From the NCBI GenBank assembly GCA_945878865.1, contig CAMCUD010000040.1, positions 1 through 33,830 on the forward strand: a DNA stretch of 33,830 nucleotides, written 5' to 3'. Positions 18,184 to 25,931 of this stretch are shown here, piece by piece. The notes under the pieces are model-generated. The model did no database searches, was not told where the DNA came from, and saw only the letters and a list, made by a program, of their open reading frames with translations. This DNA is from Bifidobacterium breve (GTDB taxonomy: Bacteria > Actinomycetota > Thermoleophilia > Solirubrobacterales > Solirubrobacteraceae). Position numbers and translations under genes: made by a program. Numbering within the stretch: position 1 is the stretch's first letter; every line of letters begins with the position of its first letter.

Positions 18184-19733
18184 GACGCGCGCCGCTCGTA
18201 GACGAAGAACGGGCCGAACCGCCGCACCGGCGCGTAGTCGCGAGCAATGACGTCGTCGAGCAGCGTCACGCCGGTCGACTCCCCGGCGCGGGTCGGCTCG
18301 TCGGCGGCCGTGACCGCCGAGGTGTCGCGCACCACGTACTGCACACCGGCCCGCCGCAGGTCGGCCGCGATCTCTCGCTGCACCGGCGCGGACGTCACCA
18401 CTCCCGGCGCCTCGATGTCGTAGCGGGTCGGGTTCGATCGCTGCGCCAGGATGTACAGCAGCGGGTTGCCCGCTGTGACGAGGTCGGCGCGGCGCGGCAG
18501 GACGTAGATCGGCTCGCCGGTGCGCGTACGGGCGCGCAGGAAGCGCAGGGTGTCGTTCAGTCCCGGGCTGTTCGCCGCGCCGGCGCGCACCCCGTCGGCC
18601 ACGGGGCTGGCGATGGCGGTCGTCGACGCGGTGACGGCACGGACCCGGCGGTCCAGGCCGACCACGAGGACGAACACCAGCGCGGCGGCGCAGCCTGCGC
18701 CCACGGCGACGCCGGCGGCCCTCGGGAGCTCGGCCCTCCGCGCGATCGCCCACGCGCCGAGCACCGCCACCGTGACGGCGAGCGGTGCGGTGTGGAACTC
18801 GTCCGCGCGCGCGAGAAGGTACTGGAGCATCACCAGCCCGAAGACGGCGGTCGCGAGCTCGGTGGCATCGACGCGCCGCCAGCGCAGCGCGAGCGCGGCG
18901 AGTGAGGCGAGGAGCCCCAGGACGAGCACGAGCGGGACGTAGAAGAGGAGCAGGCTCTCCAGCGTGTCGCTGGCAAAGCCGCCGGGCGAGCTGACGTTCA
19001 GCGGTCCGTCGTAGCGCAGCGGGAACGGCAGGCGCTGGTAGTCGCCGAAGTCCACAAGCGGGTAGCGGACGAGCAGCTCCCACGAGGGTTTCAGGCCTGC
19101 TGCTGCGACAACGGGCACGTAGAAGAGCAGGACGGCGGCGACCGCCGCGATGGTGAAGCGCAGCGCCTCCCGCCACCGCGGTGGCGCGGGATCCCCGCCG
19201 CGCGCGAGCAGCAGCCCGACGACGACGCCGAGCCCCAGCCCGGCGCCGAACTCCAGCCGCCACGCCGCGGCCATGCCGCAGAGGATGCCGGCCCAGGCGG
19301 GACGCTCGGCGACGAGGAGCAGCGCGCCCAGGCAGCAGAGCAGCGTGAACGGGAACGGGTGCGGGCCCGTGGGCGTCGCCATCGCGAGGATCGCGACGCC
19401 CCAGGCGCCGAGTGCCAGCCGCGGGGACGCCGCCCGCAGGGCCAGGAGGTACGCGAGGACCCCGACACCCGCATCGCACAGCACCCGCAGGACGCGCCAG
19501 ACCAGCAGCGACGGCCCGAAGACCTCCTGGAGCCCCGCCAGCAGGTACGGCTGGCCGGGCGGGTAGAACCACCAGAAGTCCGCGTAGGGGACCTGGCCGT
19601 CACCGATCCGCGCAGCGGCCTGGAGCATGAGGCCCTCGTCGTTGGGCTGGATGCCGTGGCGCAGGCCGACGCCGGAGATCACCACGCCGGCGGCGAACAG
19701 GAGAGCGAGCCGCAGGCCGGTCGTCCGGGACAC
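18165..19733 (-). CDS. Polytopic membrane protein, GT39/GT-C-like
   Basis: A 522-residue protein with about ten hydrophobic segments, starting with LRLALLFAAGVVISGVGL. The first extracytoplasmic loop has D32-E33 in QPNDEGLMLQAAARI, then PYADFWWFYPPGQPY, a layout typical of GT39-like (GT-C) sugar transferases that use polyprenyl-phosphate sugars. A soluble C-terminal domain (about 385-522) has LRFLRARTRTGEPIYVLP and AGVQYVVRDTSA. Substrate unknown. Start choice: an ATG at 19757 shares the bases CATG with the ATG of the divergent dehydratase gene. The GTG at 19733 lies 8 nt after a minus-strand -10-like TACGGT, so it is preferred. Confidence 0.8.
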   Translation of the reverse strand: MSRTTGLRLALLFAAGVVISGVGLRHGIQPNDEGLMLQAAARIGDGQVPYADFWWFYPPGQPYLLAGLQEVFGPSLLVWRVLRVLCDAGVGVLAYLLALRAASPRLALGAWGVAILAMATPTGPHPFPFTLLCCLGALLLVAERPAWAGILCGMAAAWRLEFGAGLGLGVVVGLLLARGGDPAPPRWREALRFTIAAVAAVLLFYVPVVAAAGLKPSWELLVRYPLVDFGDYQRLPFPLRYDGPLNVSSPGGFASDTLESLLLFYVPLVLVLGLLASLAALALRWRRVDATELATAVFGLVMLQYLLARADEFHTAPLAVTVAVLGAWAIARRAELPRAAGVAVGAGCAAALVFVLVVGLDRRVRAVTASTTAIASPVADGVRAGAANSPGLNDTLRFLRARTRTGEPIYVLPRRADLVTAGNPLLYILAQRSNPTRYDIEAPGVVTSAPVQREIAADLRRAGVQYVVRDTSAVTAADEPTRAGESTGVTLLDDVIARDYAPVRRFGPFFVYERRASQARAR

Positions 19734-19737
19734 GGCC

Positions 19738-19750
19738 GGGTACCGTACCC
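19738..19750. promoter_or_regulatory. Bidirectional promoter core: palindrome GGGTACCGTACCC
   Basis: The 13-bp near-perfect palindrome contains the heptamer TACCGTA (19741-19747). Read on the plus strand it gives TACCGT, 9 nt before the ATG at 19756. Read on the minus strand it gives TACGGT, 8 nt before the GTG at 19733. One element can thus serve as -10 for both divergent genes. Confidence 0.5.
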
Positions 19751-19755
19751 GTCGC

Positions 19756-21090
19756 ATGGGTCCGATCGACGCGCTGCACCTCGACGCTCCCGGCCTCGAC
19801 GAGCTCCGGGCCGAGGTGCAGGCCGCCGTCGGACGCTACGCCGCGGCCGCGCGGACCACGCCGGAGTTCCGGCCCGGCCAGGACACCGTTCCGGTCGCCG
19901 GCCGGGTCCTGGACGCGCCCGACCTCCACGCGCTCGTCGACGCCTCGCTCGACGGCTGGCTGACCGAGGGGCGGTTCGCCGAGCGCTTCACCGCCGGGCT
20001 GCGCGCGGCCATCGGGCGAGACGACGCGCTGCTGGTCGGTTCCGGCTCGCAGGCGAACCTCCTGGCGATCTTCGCGCTGACGTCCCCGCTGCTCGAGGCC
20101 CCACTGCGCCCCGGCGACGAGGTCATCACGCCGGCGGTCGGCTTCGCCACCACGGTGACGCCGATCTACCAGGCGGGCCTGCGGCCGGTCTACGTCGACG
20201 TCGAGGCCGACACGCTGAACCCGACGACCGAGGCCGTTGCGGCCGCGATCGGGCCGCGGACCCGGGCGATCGTCGCCGCGCACTGCCTGGGCAATCCGTT
20301 CGACGGACCCGCCTGGGCCGAGCTGGCCGCCGCGCACGACCTCCTGCTCGTCGAGGACTGCTGCGACGCGCTGGGGTCGCGGATCGGCGGCGCGCCGGTC
20401 GGCACCTTCGGGGTGACGTCGACGTACTCGTTCTACCCCGCGCACCACATGACGACGGGCGAGGGCGGCGCGGTCGGCGTCGACGATCCCGCCTGGCGCC
20501 GCGTGCTGCGGTCGCTGCGGGAGTGGGGACGGGACTGCTGGTGCCCGCCGGGCGTCAACGACGCGTGCGGCCGGCGCTTCGAGGGCCGGTTCGGCGAGCT
20601 GCCCGAAGGCTACGACCACAAGTACGTCTTCAGCCAGCTGGGCTTCAACATGAAGATGACCGACCTGCAGGCGGCGCTCGGGACGACGCAGCTGGCCAAA
20701 CTCGACGCGTTCGGCGCGGCGCGGCGCGCGAACTTCGCCCGGCTGGACGCGGCGCTGCGCCCGCTCGAGGATCGTCTGGTTCTCCCGCGCGCGCTGCCGG
20801 GCGCCGACCCGTCGTGGTTCGGCTACCCGTTCAGCCTGCGCGAGGGCGGCGCTGCGGAGCGCCGGGAGCTGCAGCGTTTCCTGCTCGAGCGGCGCATCGA
20901 CTCACGGCTCGTCCTGGGCGGCAACCTCACCCGCCAGCCCGCGCTGCTGGGCCTCGACCACCGGATCGCCGGCCCGCTGCCGCACGCCGACCGCATCACG
21001 GAGGCCGCGATCTGGGTCGGGGTGGCACCGGGGCTGACGCCGGCGATGCTCGACTGGATCGCCGAGTCGATCACGGCGTTCCTCAGCTGA
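19756..21090 (+). CDS. rfbH: RfbH/E1-type NDP-4-keto-6-deoxyhexose 3-dehydratase ([2Fe-2S], PMP)
   Basis: A 444-residue member of the DegT/DnrJ/EryC1 fold. It is not an ordinary aminotransferase: the PLP-binding lysine is replaced by His230 in SFYPAHHMTTGEGG, as in CDP-4-keto-6-deoxyglucose 3-dehydratase (E1; RfbH/DdhC/AscC). The four cysteines C203, C261, C263 and C271 have the exact C-x57-C-x1-C-x7-C spacing that holds the [2Fe-2S] cluster in E1. The enzyme removes the 3-hydroxyl of an NDP-4-keto-6-deoxy sugar with help from a flavin/iron-sulphur reductase (E3), leading to 3,6-dideoxyhexoses. No E3, cytidylyltransferase or 4,6-dehydratase gene is in the window. The ATG is supported by a -10-like box 9 nt upstream. 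Confidence 0.93.
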   Translation: MGPIDALHLDAPGLDELRAEVQAAVGRYAAAARTTPEFRPGQDTVPVAGRVLDAPDLHALVDASLDGWLTEGRFAERFTAGLRAAIGRDDALLVGSGSQANLLAIFALTSPLLEAPLRPGDEVITPAVGFATTVTPIYQAGLRPVYVDVEADTLNPTTEAVAAAIGPRTRAIVAAHCLGNPFDGPAWAELAAAHDLLLVEDCCDALGSRIGGAPVGTFGVTSTYSFYPAHHMTTGEGGAVGVDDPAWRRVLRSLREWGRDCWCPPGVNDACGRRFEGRFGELPEGYDHKYVFSQLGFNMKMTDLQAALGTTQLAKLDAFGAARRANFARLDAALRPLEDRLVLPRALPGADPSWFGYPFSLREGGAAERRELQRFLLERRIDSRLVLGGNLTRQPALLGLDHRIAGPLPHADRITEAAIWVGVAPGLTPAMLDWIAESITAFLS

Positions 21091-21925
21091 TCACGGTGGT
21101 CGTCCCGTCGGGGTCGATGCGCAGGACCGCGGTCTCCGTCCCGCGCCGGAGCGTCAGCTGTGCCGTGATCGCCGGCCGCGAGAACGCGCCGGCGAACGAC
21201 AGGACGTACGTGGCGTCCCACGGCCCGTCGCCGGGCAGCAGTGCGGTGCGGACCGTCGCCTGGCCGGTGAGCGTGCCGCTCAGGACGCCGGCGCGCTGCA
21301 TCACCGTGCCGGTGGCGCGGTCGAGCGGCAGGTCGATCGCGTCGGACAGCCGGCACGGCTCCGGGCCCTGCGCCGCGAGGGTCACCTGCGCGGTCCAGTC
21401 GCCGTCGTAGGTGATGCGGCCCCGGACGGTGGGTGACAGGGCGCCCTGCGGGCAGGCGATCCGCGCGGCGCCCTGATAGTCGATGCCGGCGCCGCCCAGT
21501 GCGATCGTCCCGCCCGATCCGAGGTAGCGCACGCCGGGGGCCAACGGCACGTCGCCGACGATCGCCGCCTCGATGAGGGTCGCGTCGGTCGGGCGCAGGA
21601 TGTCGCGCCCGCGGATGAAGGCGGTGGCGCGCTCACGGCCGTCACCGATCGGCAGGAGCACGCGGATCGTGAAGGAGCGGTCCCACCGGACGGTGGCGCT
21701 GGCGGTCTGGGCATCACCGAGGAAGACGCGGACGACGACCCCCGACAGGGCCGGGGCGACGGCTGCGCGGTATGTCTGGCCCGCGGGCGCGGGCGGCATG
21801 AGCGCGAGGGTGCCGGAGGTCGCGGCGCCCGTCGGGAACGGCGTGGCGGCGGCCGACGCGGGGGCGGCGACGGTCAGCGCGACGAGCGCGGCGAGGAGCA
21901 CGGAGCGAAGCGGACAGGGTGCCAT
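21083..21925 (-). CDS. Secreted protein of unknown function
   Basis: A 280-residue protein with a good signal peptide (SVLLAALVALTVAAPASA, cleavage near residue 27). The mature part is rich in Thr, Gly, Ala and Val with alternating hydrophobic strands (VVVRVFLGD, FTIRVLLPIGDG, YVLSFAGAF, ITAQLTLRRGTETAVLRI), so an all-beta fold is likely. It has two mature cysteines (IACPQ and EPCRL), which could form one disulfide. No catalytic motif was recognised. Its place between the dehydratase and a polygalactosaminidase-like gene suggests an envelope role, but this is only context. It overlaps the convergent dehydratase gene by 8 bp. The ATG at 21925 is the natural start; no strong promoter is visible. 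Confidence 0.68.
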   Translation of the reverse strand: MAPCPLRSVLLAALVALTVAAPASAAATPFPTGAATSGTLALMPPAPAGQTYRAAVAPALSGVVVRVFLGDAQTASATVRWDRSFTIRVLLPIGDGRERATAFIRGRDILRPTDATLIEAAIVGDVPLAPGVRYLGSGGTIALGGAGIDYQGAARIACPQGALSPTVRGRITYDGDWTAQVTLAAQGPEPCRLSDAIDLPLDRATGTVMQRAGVLSGTLTGQATVRTALLPGDGPWDATYVLSFAGAFSRPAITAQLTLRRGTETAVLRIDPDGTTTVIS

Positions 21926-21998
21926 GGCCGGTGCTACGGGACGACCGCGCCGATCGGTTCGCTTGCCGCCGGCCTCGACGCCCGCGGTCGCCGCCTCC

Positions 21999-22004
21999 TA
22001 CCCT
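21999..22004 (+). promoter_or_regulatory. -10-like box TACCCT for the GH114-like gene
   Basis: TACCCT ends 7 nt before the ATG at 22012. The seven bases between are GGAGAGG, which resembles a Shine-Dalgarno sequence but directly touches the start codon, so it could not act as one at normal spacing. Confidence 0.5.
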
Positions 22005-22011
22005 GGAGAGG

Positions 22012-22866
22012 ATGGGTCGACGGCTTCGGGCAGGGATCGCCGCGGCGCTGACCGCGCTGGCGGTGGGCGCGCCGCCCGCGCACGCGGTCACGACGCCGCT
22101 GCCGCAGGTGCGCAGCTTCGCGCTCGCCTTGGGGACGGGCACGCTGCTCGGTGACCTCTCCCGCTACGAGCCGTACGACCTCGTGGTCGTCGACGGCGAC
22201 GAGGTCACCGCGGCGCAGGTCGCCGAGGTCAAGGCGCAGGGCGCGGTCGTCCTCGGCTACCTCTCCGTGGGCACGATCGAACGCTGGCGCACGTGGGCCA
22301 AGCGCGCGATCCCGTACAGGCTGGGTCGCGTGCAGGGCTGGTCGGGCGAGCACTACGCCGACACGTCGAAGGCCGGGTATCGCCGGCTGGTGCTCGATGT
22401 CGCGGCGCCGCCGATCCTCGCCAAGGGTCTCGACGGGCTCTTCCTCGACAACGTCGACATGATCGAGACACACCCGCGCCAGCGCGCGGGGATGTACACG
22501 CTGGTGCGGGCCCTTGCGGCCCGGGTGCACGCGCGGCCCGGCGGCGTGGTCATGGCCCAGAACGGCGCGCCGGTCATGCAGCCGCTCGTCCCCCTGCTCG
22601 ACGCGTGGAACCGCGAGGACGTCAGCGCGACGTTCGACGGTCGCCGCTACCGCGCCCAGCCTCCCGCCGCGACGCGGACGGCGCTGGCGGAGCTGCGGGC
22701 GATGAAGGCGCGGGGCCTGCTCGTCACCGCCACGGACTACACGGCCACCGAGGGCACGCCACTGGCGCGCCGGTCCGCCGCGCGCGCGTGCAGCGCCGGG
22801 GCGCTGCCGTTCGTCTCGAACATCGACCTCACCCGCATCCCGGCGCAGCCGCTGACCTGCCCGTAG
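22012..22866 (+). CDS. Secreted GH114/TM1410-like glycoside hydrolase (endo-alpha-1,4-polygalactosaminidase family)
   Basis: A 284-residue protein with a signal peptide (AGIAAALTALAVGAPPAHA). The mature domain begins with a FALALGTGTLLGDLSRYEPYDLVVVDGD segment typical of the TM1410/GH114 barrel, then VLGYLSVGTIERWRTW, LDGLFLDNVDMIETH (Asp residues in the active-site cleft), VVMAQNGAP and LDAWNREDVSATFDGRRY. Characterised GH114 members cut alpha-1,4-linked galactosamine polymers, but most family members are untested. In this context it may act on the locus polysaccharide, for example in trimming or release. The ATG at 22012 has a -10-like box 7 nt upstream. Its stop codon lies 10 bp from that of the convergent membrane protein gene. 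Confidence 0.82.
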   Translation: MGRRLRAGIAAALTALAVGAPPAHAVTTPLPQVRSFALALGTGTLLGDLSRYEPYDLVVVDGDEVTAAQVAEVKAQGAVVLGYLSVGTIERWRTWAKRAIPYRLGRVQGWSGEHYADTSKAGYRRLVLDVAAPPILAKGLDGLFLDNVDMIETHPRQRAGMYTLVRALAARVHARPGGVVMAQNGAPVMQPLVPLLDAWNREDVSATFDGRRYRAQPPAATRTALAELRAMKARGLLVTATDYTATEGTPLARRSAARACSAGALPFVSNIDLTRIPAQPLTCP

Positions 22867-22876
22867 CGCGGGCGCG

Positions 22877-24481
22877 TCAGCTGTCCGGCGGACCGGCGGC
22901 GTCGGCCATCTCCGGGCGGAACCTCAGCTCGTAGACCGTCGCGCATCCGTAGCGCCGCACGTCGGCGAGGATCGGCCGCAGCGTCTGCGTGAGGTCGGCG
23001 AGGCCCGGCCGGCAGTCGACGAACACGTACCGCGCGCGGGTCGAGCGGACGAAGTCGCGCGCCGGCTCGCCGGTCAGCCGGCCCTCGATGAGGTCGTTCG
23101 CGCGCTCCTGGCGTTCCTTCCAGTCGGGCGTCCAGGACATCGCCCCGACGTACGTCTCGCGGCCCGTATACGCGGGAAGCATGTACCCCGCGTAGGAGGA
23201 CCCGAGGACGCCGCCGGGGCGCGGGTCGGCCTCGAGCGCGCGCATCGCGTCGCGCTCGCCGGGGAAGATCCAGTAGGGATCGCCGGCCTTCTGGACGCTG
23301 TTGCGCGCCACGCCGATCTTGTGGGCGATCCCGGGGACCGTCATGAGCAGGAGGATCGCGACGACGGCGGCCGGCTGCGGTGCGCGCCATACCGTGCGGA
23401 CGCCCTGGACGGCAAGGATCGCCAGCGGGATCGCCAGTCCCTGGAACGCGTGGTAGGGGAACGTGCCGACGGGCAGGAGGAAGACCGCGAGCACGGCGAA
23501 CGGCCAGACACGGACGGCCTGCTCCTGCCACGTCGGCGCAGGCAGGCGCAGCGCGAGCACCGCGGGGGCGGCGAGCGGGAGGACGGTGAGGACCATCGCC
23601 CACCACGGCCAGCGCCACTCGGTCATCGCGCCGCGCGCGTTGGCCTGGCCGGCCAGCTCCCACGCGGGGTCGAGGTGCGAGAGCGCGAAGTAGTAGAGGG
23701 CCGGGACCGCGATCGCGCCGCAGACCACCAGGACGCCGAGGCGGGGGCGCTCGTCGTACCGGCGCCATCGCCACGCCTCCACCGCGACGAGGATCAGCCC
23801 GAGCTCGGCGCCCTGCCACGGCTGCAGCCAGCAGACCATCAGCGCGCCGGCGGCGGTGAGCCATGGCACGGCGCGGCCACGATCCTCACGCCAGCGCTCG
23901 ACGCCGAGCAGCACGAGGGGGAGGAGGCCGACCGCGATGGCCGTCGGCAGGTACCCCCACAGCCAGCCGCCGCTGAACATCTCGCCGCTGATGAAGTCGA
24001 AGGAGTACTGCCGCGGCTTGCCGCCCCAGCCCGACCAGGCGACGAGCCAGCTCATCGGCATGACGCCGAACAGCGCGAGCACGATCGCCGTGTGCCGCGG
24101 GCCGGGCTCGGGCAGCAGCCGCTCGCAGTAGCGCTGGACGCCGAGGAACAGTGTCCCGACCGCGACCGGCTTCCACACCGCGAGATACGCGACGGCGACG
24201 GGCACGCCGATCGCGACGAGCGCACCCGAGATCACGAAGAGCGGATGCAGGAACGGGCGGTCGCCGGGCGCGAGATCGAAGAGATTGCCGATGAGCACGT
24301 GGTGCGCCGCGTCACGGATCCACGTGAGGTACTGCAGCTGGTCGGCGGCGAGCAGGCCGTCGGCGCCCGTGATGGTGCGGTCGCGTTTCGTCAGCAGCGG
24401 GACGAGGACGGCCAGCGACAGCGCCGCGAACGCGCCCAGCAGCCACCACTCGACGCGATCGAAGCCGATGCGGCGCTTCAC
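22877..24481 (-). CDS. Polytopic membrane protein, GT-C-like, paralogue of the protein at 30270-31847
   Basis: A 534-residue protein with about ten transmembrane segments. The first external loop holds TGADGLLAADQLQYLTWIR and IGNLFDLAPGDRPFLHP. Later blocks are SGEMFSGGWLWGYLPTA, CWLQPWQGAELGL, GTFPYHAFQGLAIPLAILA, then a soluble C-terminal part with PAYTGRETYVGAMSWTPDW, VFVDCRPG and GCATVYELR. All of these blocks recur in the same order in the 30270 gene. Acidic residues in the first loop and the overall topology resemble lipid-sugar-dependent GT-C transferases, but no family name can be given. Its start overlaps the upstream GT4 stop by 4 bp (ATGA), so the two form an operon. Confidence 0.8.
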   Translation of the reverse strand: MKRRIGFDRVEWWLLGAFAALSLAVLVPLLTKRDRTITGADGLLAADQLQYLTWIRDAAHHVLIGNLFDLAPGDRPFLHPLFVISGALVAIGVPVAVAYLAVWKPVAVGTLFLGVQRYCERLLPEPGPRHTAIVLALFGVMPMSWLVAWSGWGGKPRQYSFDFISGEMFSGGWLWGYLPTAIAVGLLPLVLLGVERWREDRGRAVPWLTAAGALMVCWLQPWQGAELGLILVAVEAWRWRRYDERPRLGVLVVCGAIAVPALYYFALSHLDPAWELAGQANARGAMTEWRWPWWAMVLTVLPLAAPAVLALRLPAPTWQEQAVRVWPFAVLAVFLLPVGTFPYHAFQGLAIPLAILAVQGVRTVWRAPQPAAVVAILLLMTVPGIAHKIGVARNSVQKAGDPYWIFPGERDAMRALEADPRPGGVLGSSYAGYMLPAYTGRETYVGAMSWTPDWKERQERANDLIEGRLTGEPARDFVRSTRARYVFVDCRPGLADLTQTLRPILADVRRYGCATVYELRFRPEMADAAGPPDS

Positions 24482-25842
24482 GGGCCCTTCCCGACGAGCC
24501 GGGCGGCGTTGCGCGCCACCCGCTTGACCGCGGTCCCGGCCCCCTCATCTCGCACGGTCCGCGCGAGCGTGCCCGGGTACTGCGCGAGCGTCGTGCGGGT
24601 CACGGCGGCGAGGTCGCGGTGGCGGACGGGCCGCGCGTGCGCGTCCTCGACGAACGCCAGCAGCGGCGCGGCGCAGCGCTCCCACGTCATCTCGACGCGC
24701 AGCTGCGCCGCTCGCGCGATCGCCTCGTCGCGGGCCGGGCCGGGATCGAGCACGCGCGCGACCGCCGTGGCGAACGCCGCGTCGTCGCCGACCGGCACGC
24801 CGCCCTCCCCGGCGAGGTCGATGAGCGTGTCCCCGGCGGTCCCCACCACCGGCAGACCCGCCCACAGGTAGTCGAGCACCCGGGTGCGGAAGGCGAAGCG
24901 CGTCTCGGCGTGGTCGCGGTGGGCGGTCACGCCGATGTCGGCCTCCAGCAGCCAGCCGCCACGCTCGTCGTAGGGGACCCAGCCGTCGTAGACATGCACG
25001 GCGCGGCCCAGCAGTCCGCGGTCCGCGGCGAACGCGACCGCCTCCTCGTGGGCCTGCATACGCTCGTCGTCGCGGACGGCCGGCCGCTTGCCCCCGAGGA
25101 TCACGAGGTGGACGTCGTCGCGCTCGGCCCGCAGGCGCTCCACGGCGCGCATCGGCGTGATCGCGTCCAGCCAGTCCCAGATGCCGCCGCCCCACAGCAG
25201 GACGCGGTCCTCCGGCCCGATCCCGGGCAGCACACCCTTCATGACGGGAGAGGGAGCAGGCCGCGGCGGCTCGTCGGACGTGCCGAACGGGACGACCGCG
25301 ACGAGCCCGCGCAGCGACGGGTCGGCGTCGTAGTCACGCAGGTCGAGCAGCTCCCGGCCGGTCATCGCCCCGAGCCAGAGGTCGCGCTGGCGCTCGCTCG
25401 CGCACAGGACGAGGTCGGCGACCGCAAGCGCGGCGACGGTCTGCCGGGTGGCCAGCCGCTGGATCGTGCGGCGCGCGCGCAGGCCGCGCTCGCGCCCGGC
25501 CTCCAGCGCCTCGAGCAGGATCGGGGTGTAGAGGTCACAGACGATCCGCACGTCCTCCCGTGCGAGGGCGAGCAGGAGCTGCGGCGGGGCATGCTGGACG
25601 ACGACGATGTCGTGGCCGCGCGCGAGCGCCAGCGTGCGCCGGTGCTCGGTCGGCGCGACGACCTCCATGCTGACGCCGTCGACGGGCAGGCTCCCCGGCG
25701 GCGCGGCGATCGTGACGTCCGCCACGGCGGTCAGCGCGCGGGCCAGCTCGAGCGCCCGGATGGCGGGGCCCGCCATGCGGGCGGCCAGCGGCTCACTGGC
25801 GAGGACGAGCACCCTGGGGCGCGGAGATGAGGACGGACCCAC
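24478..25842 (-). CDS. GT4-family glycosyltransferase
   Basis: With the GTG start at 25842 this is 454 residues. The N-terminal domain has RVLVLASEPLAARMAGPAIRALELARAL, typical of a GT4 group common in actinobacterial polysaccharide loci. The linker has ADLVLCASERQRDLWLGAM. The donor domain has VLLWGGGIWDWLDAITPMRAV, DVHLVILGGK, HVYDGWVPYDERGGWLLEADIGVTAH and a FRTRVLDYLWAGLPVVGT segment near the sugar-nucleotide site. A basic tail (about 395-454) could bind the membrane. Start choice: the ATG at 25857 is overlapped by a -10-like TATGCT (25858-25853), and the GTG at 25842 begins 10 nt later; the ATG remains possible. It is translationally coupled to the GT-C-like gene. Confidence 0.85.
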   Translation of the reverse strand: MGPSSSPRPRVLVLASEPLAARMAGPAIRALELARALTAVADVTIAAPPGSLPVDGVSMEVVAPTEHRRTLALARGHDIVVVQHAPPQLLLALAREDVRIVCDLYTPILLEALEAGRERGLRARRTIQRLATRQTVAALAVADLVLCASERQRDLWLGAMTGRELLDLRDYDADPSLRGLVAVVPFGTSDEPPRPAPSPVMKGVLPGIGPEDRVLLWGGGIWDWLDAITPMRAVERLRAERDDVHLVILGGKRPAVRDDERMQAHEEAVAFAADRGLLGRAVHVYDGWVPYDERGGWLLEADIGVTAHRDHAETRFAFRTRVLDYLWAGLPVVGTAGDTLIDLAGEGGVPVGDDAAFATAVARVLDPGPARDEAIARAAQLRVEMTWERCAAPLLAFVEDAHARPVRHRDLAAVTRTTLAQYPGTLARTVRDEGAGTAVKRVARNAARLVGKGP

Positions 25843-25852
25843 TGCGCGCGCG

Positions 25853-25858
25853 AGCATA
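25853..25858 (-). promoter_or_regulatory. -10-like box TATGCT for the GT4/GT-C-like operon
   Basis: TATGCT on the minus strand covers the ATG at 25857 and ends 10 nt before a GTG at 25842. A loose dyad (TTGGAC at 25884-25889 and GTCCGA at 25894-25899) lies upstream, between this and the divergent gene. Confidence 0.4.
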
Positions 25859-25918
25859 GTTCCCGGGTCGGTCCCGACGCTGGTTGGACATTCGTCCGAA
25901 CGAGGTATGAGACGGGCG

Positions 25919-25924
25919 TAGCGT
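25919..25924 (+). promoter_or_regulatory. -10-like box TAGCGT for the FliL-like gene
   Basis: TAGCGT ends 7 nt before the GTG at 25932, consistent with a leaderless transcript. Confidence 0.45.
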
Positions 25925-25931
25925 CGCTCGG

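Noticed and set aside
16906-19572. A minus-strand open frame of 888 codons
   Set aside because: It lies antisense or out of frame to the GT4 gene at 17005 and the membrane protein at 18165, is Arg/Ala/Pro-rich and has no domain motifs. Long empty frames are expected at this GC content.
19756-21090. Reading this gene as an ordinary sugar aminotransferase
   Set aside because: The PLP lysine is His230 and the four [2Fe-2S] cysteines are present at exact spacing, so the 3-dehydratase reading is better. ColD-type enzymes also have His but lack the cluster cysteines.
21999-22011. GGAGAGG before the ATG at 22012 as a Shine-Dalgarno sequence
   Set aside because: It touches the start codon, so the spacing is wrong for ribosome binding; it lies between a -10-like box and the start.
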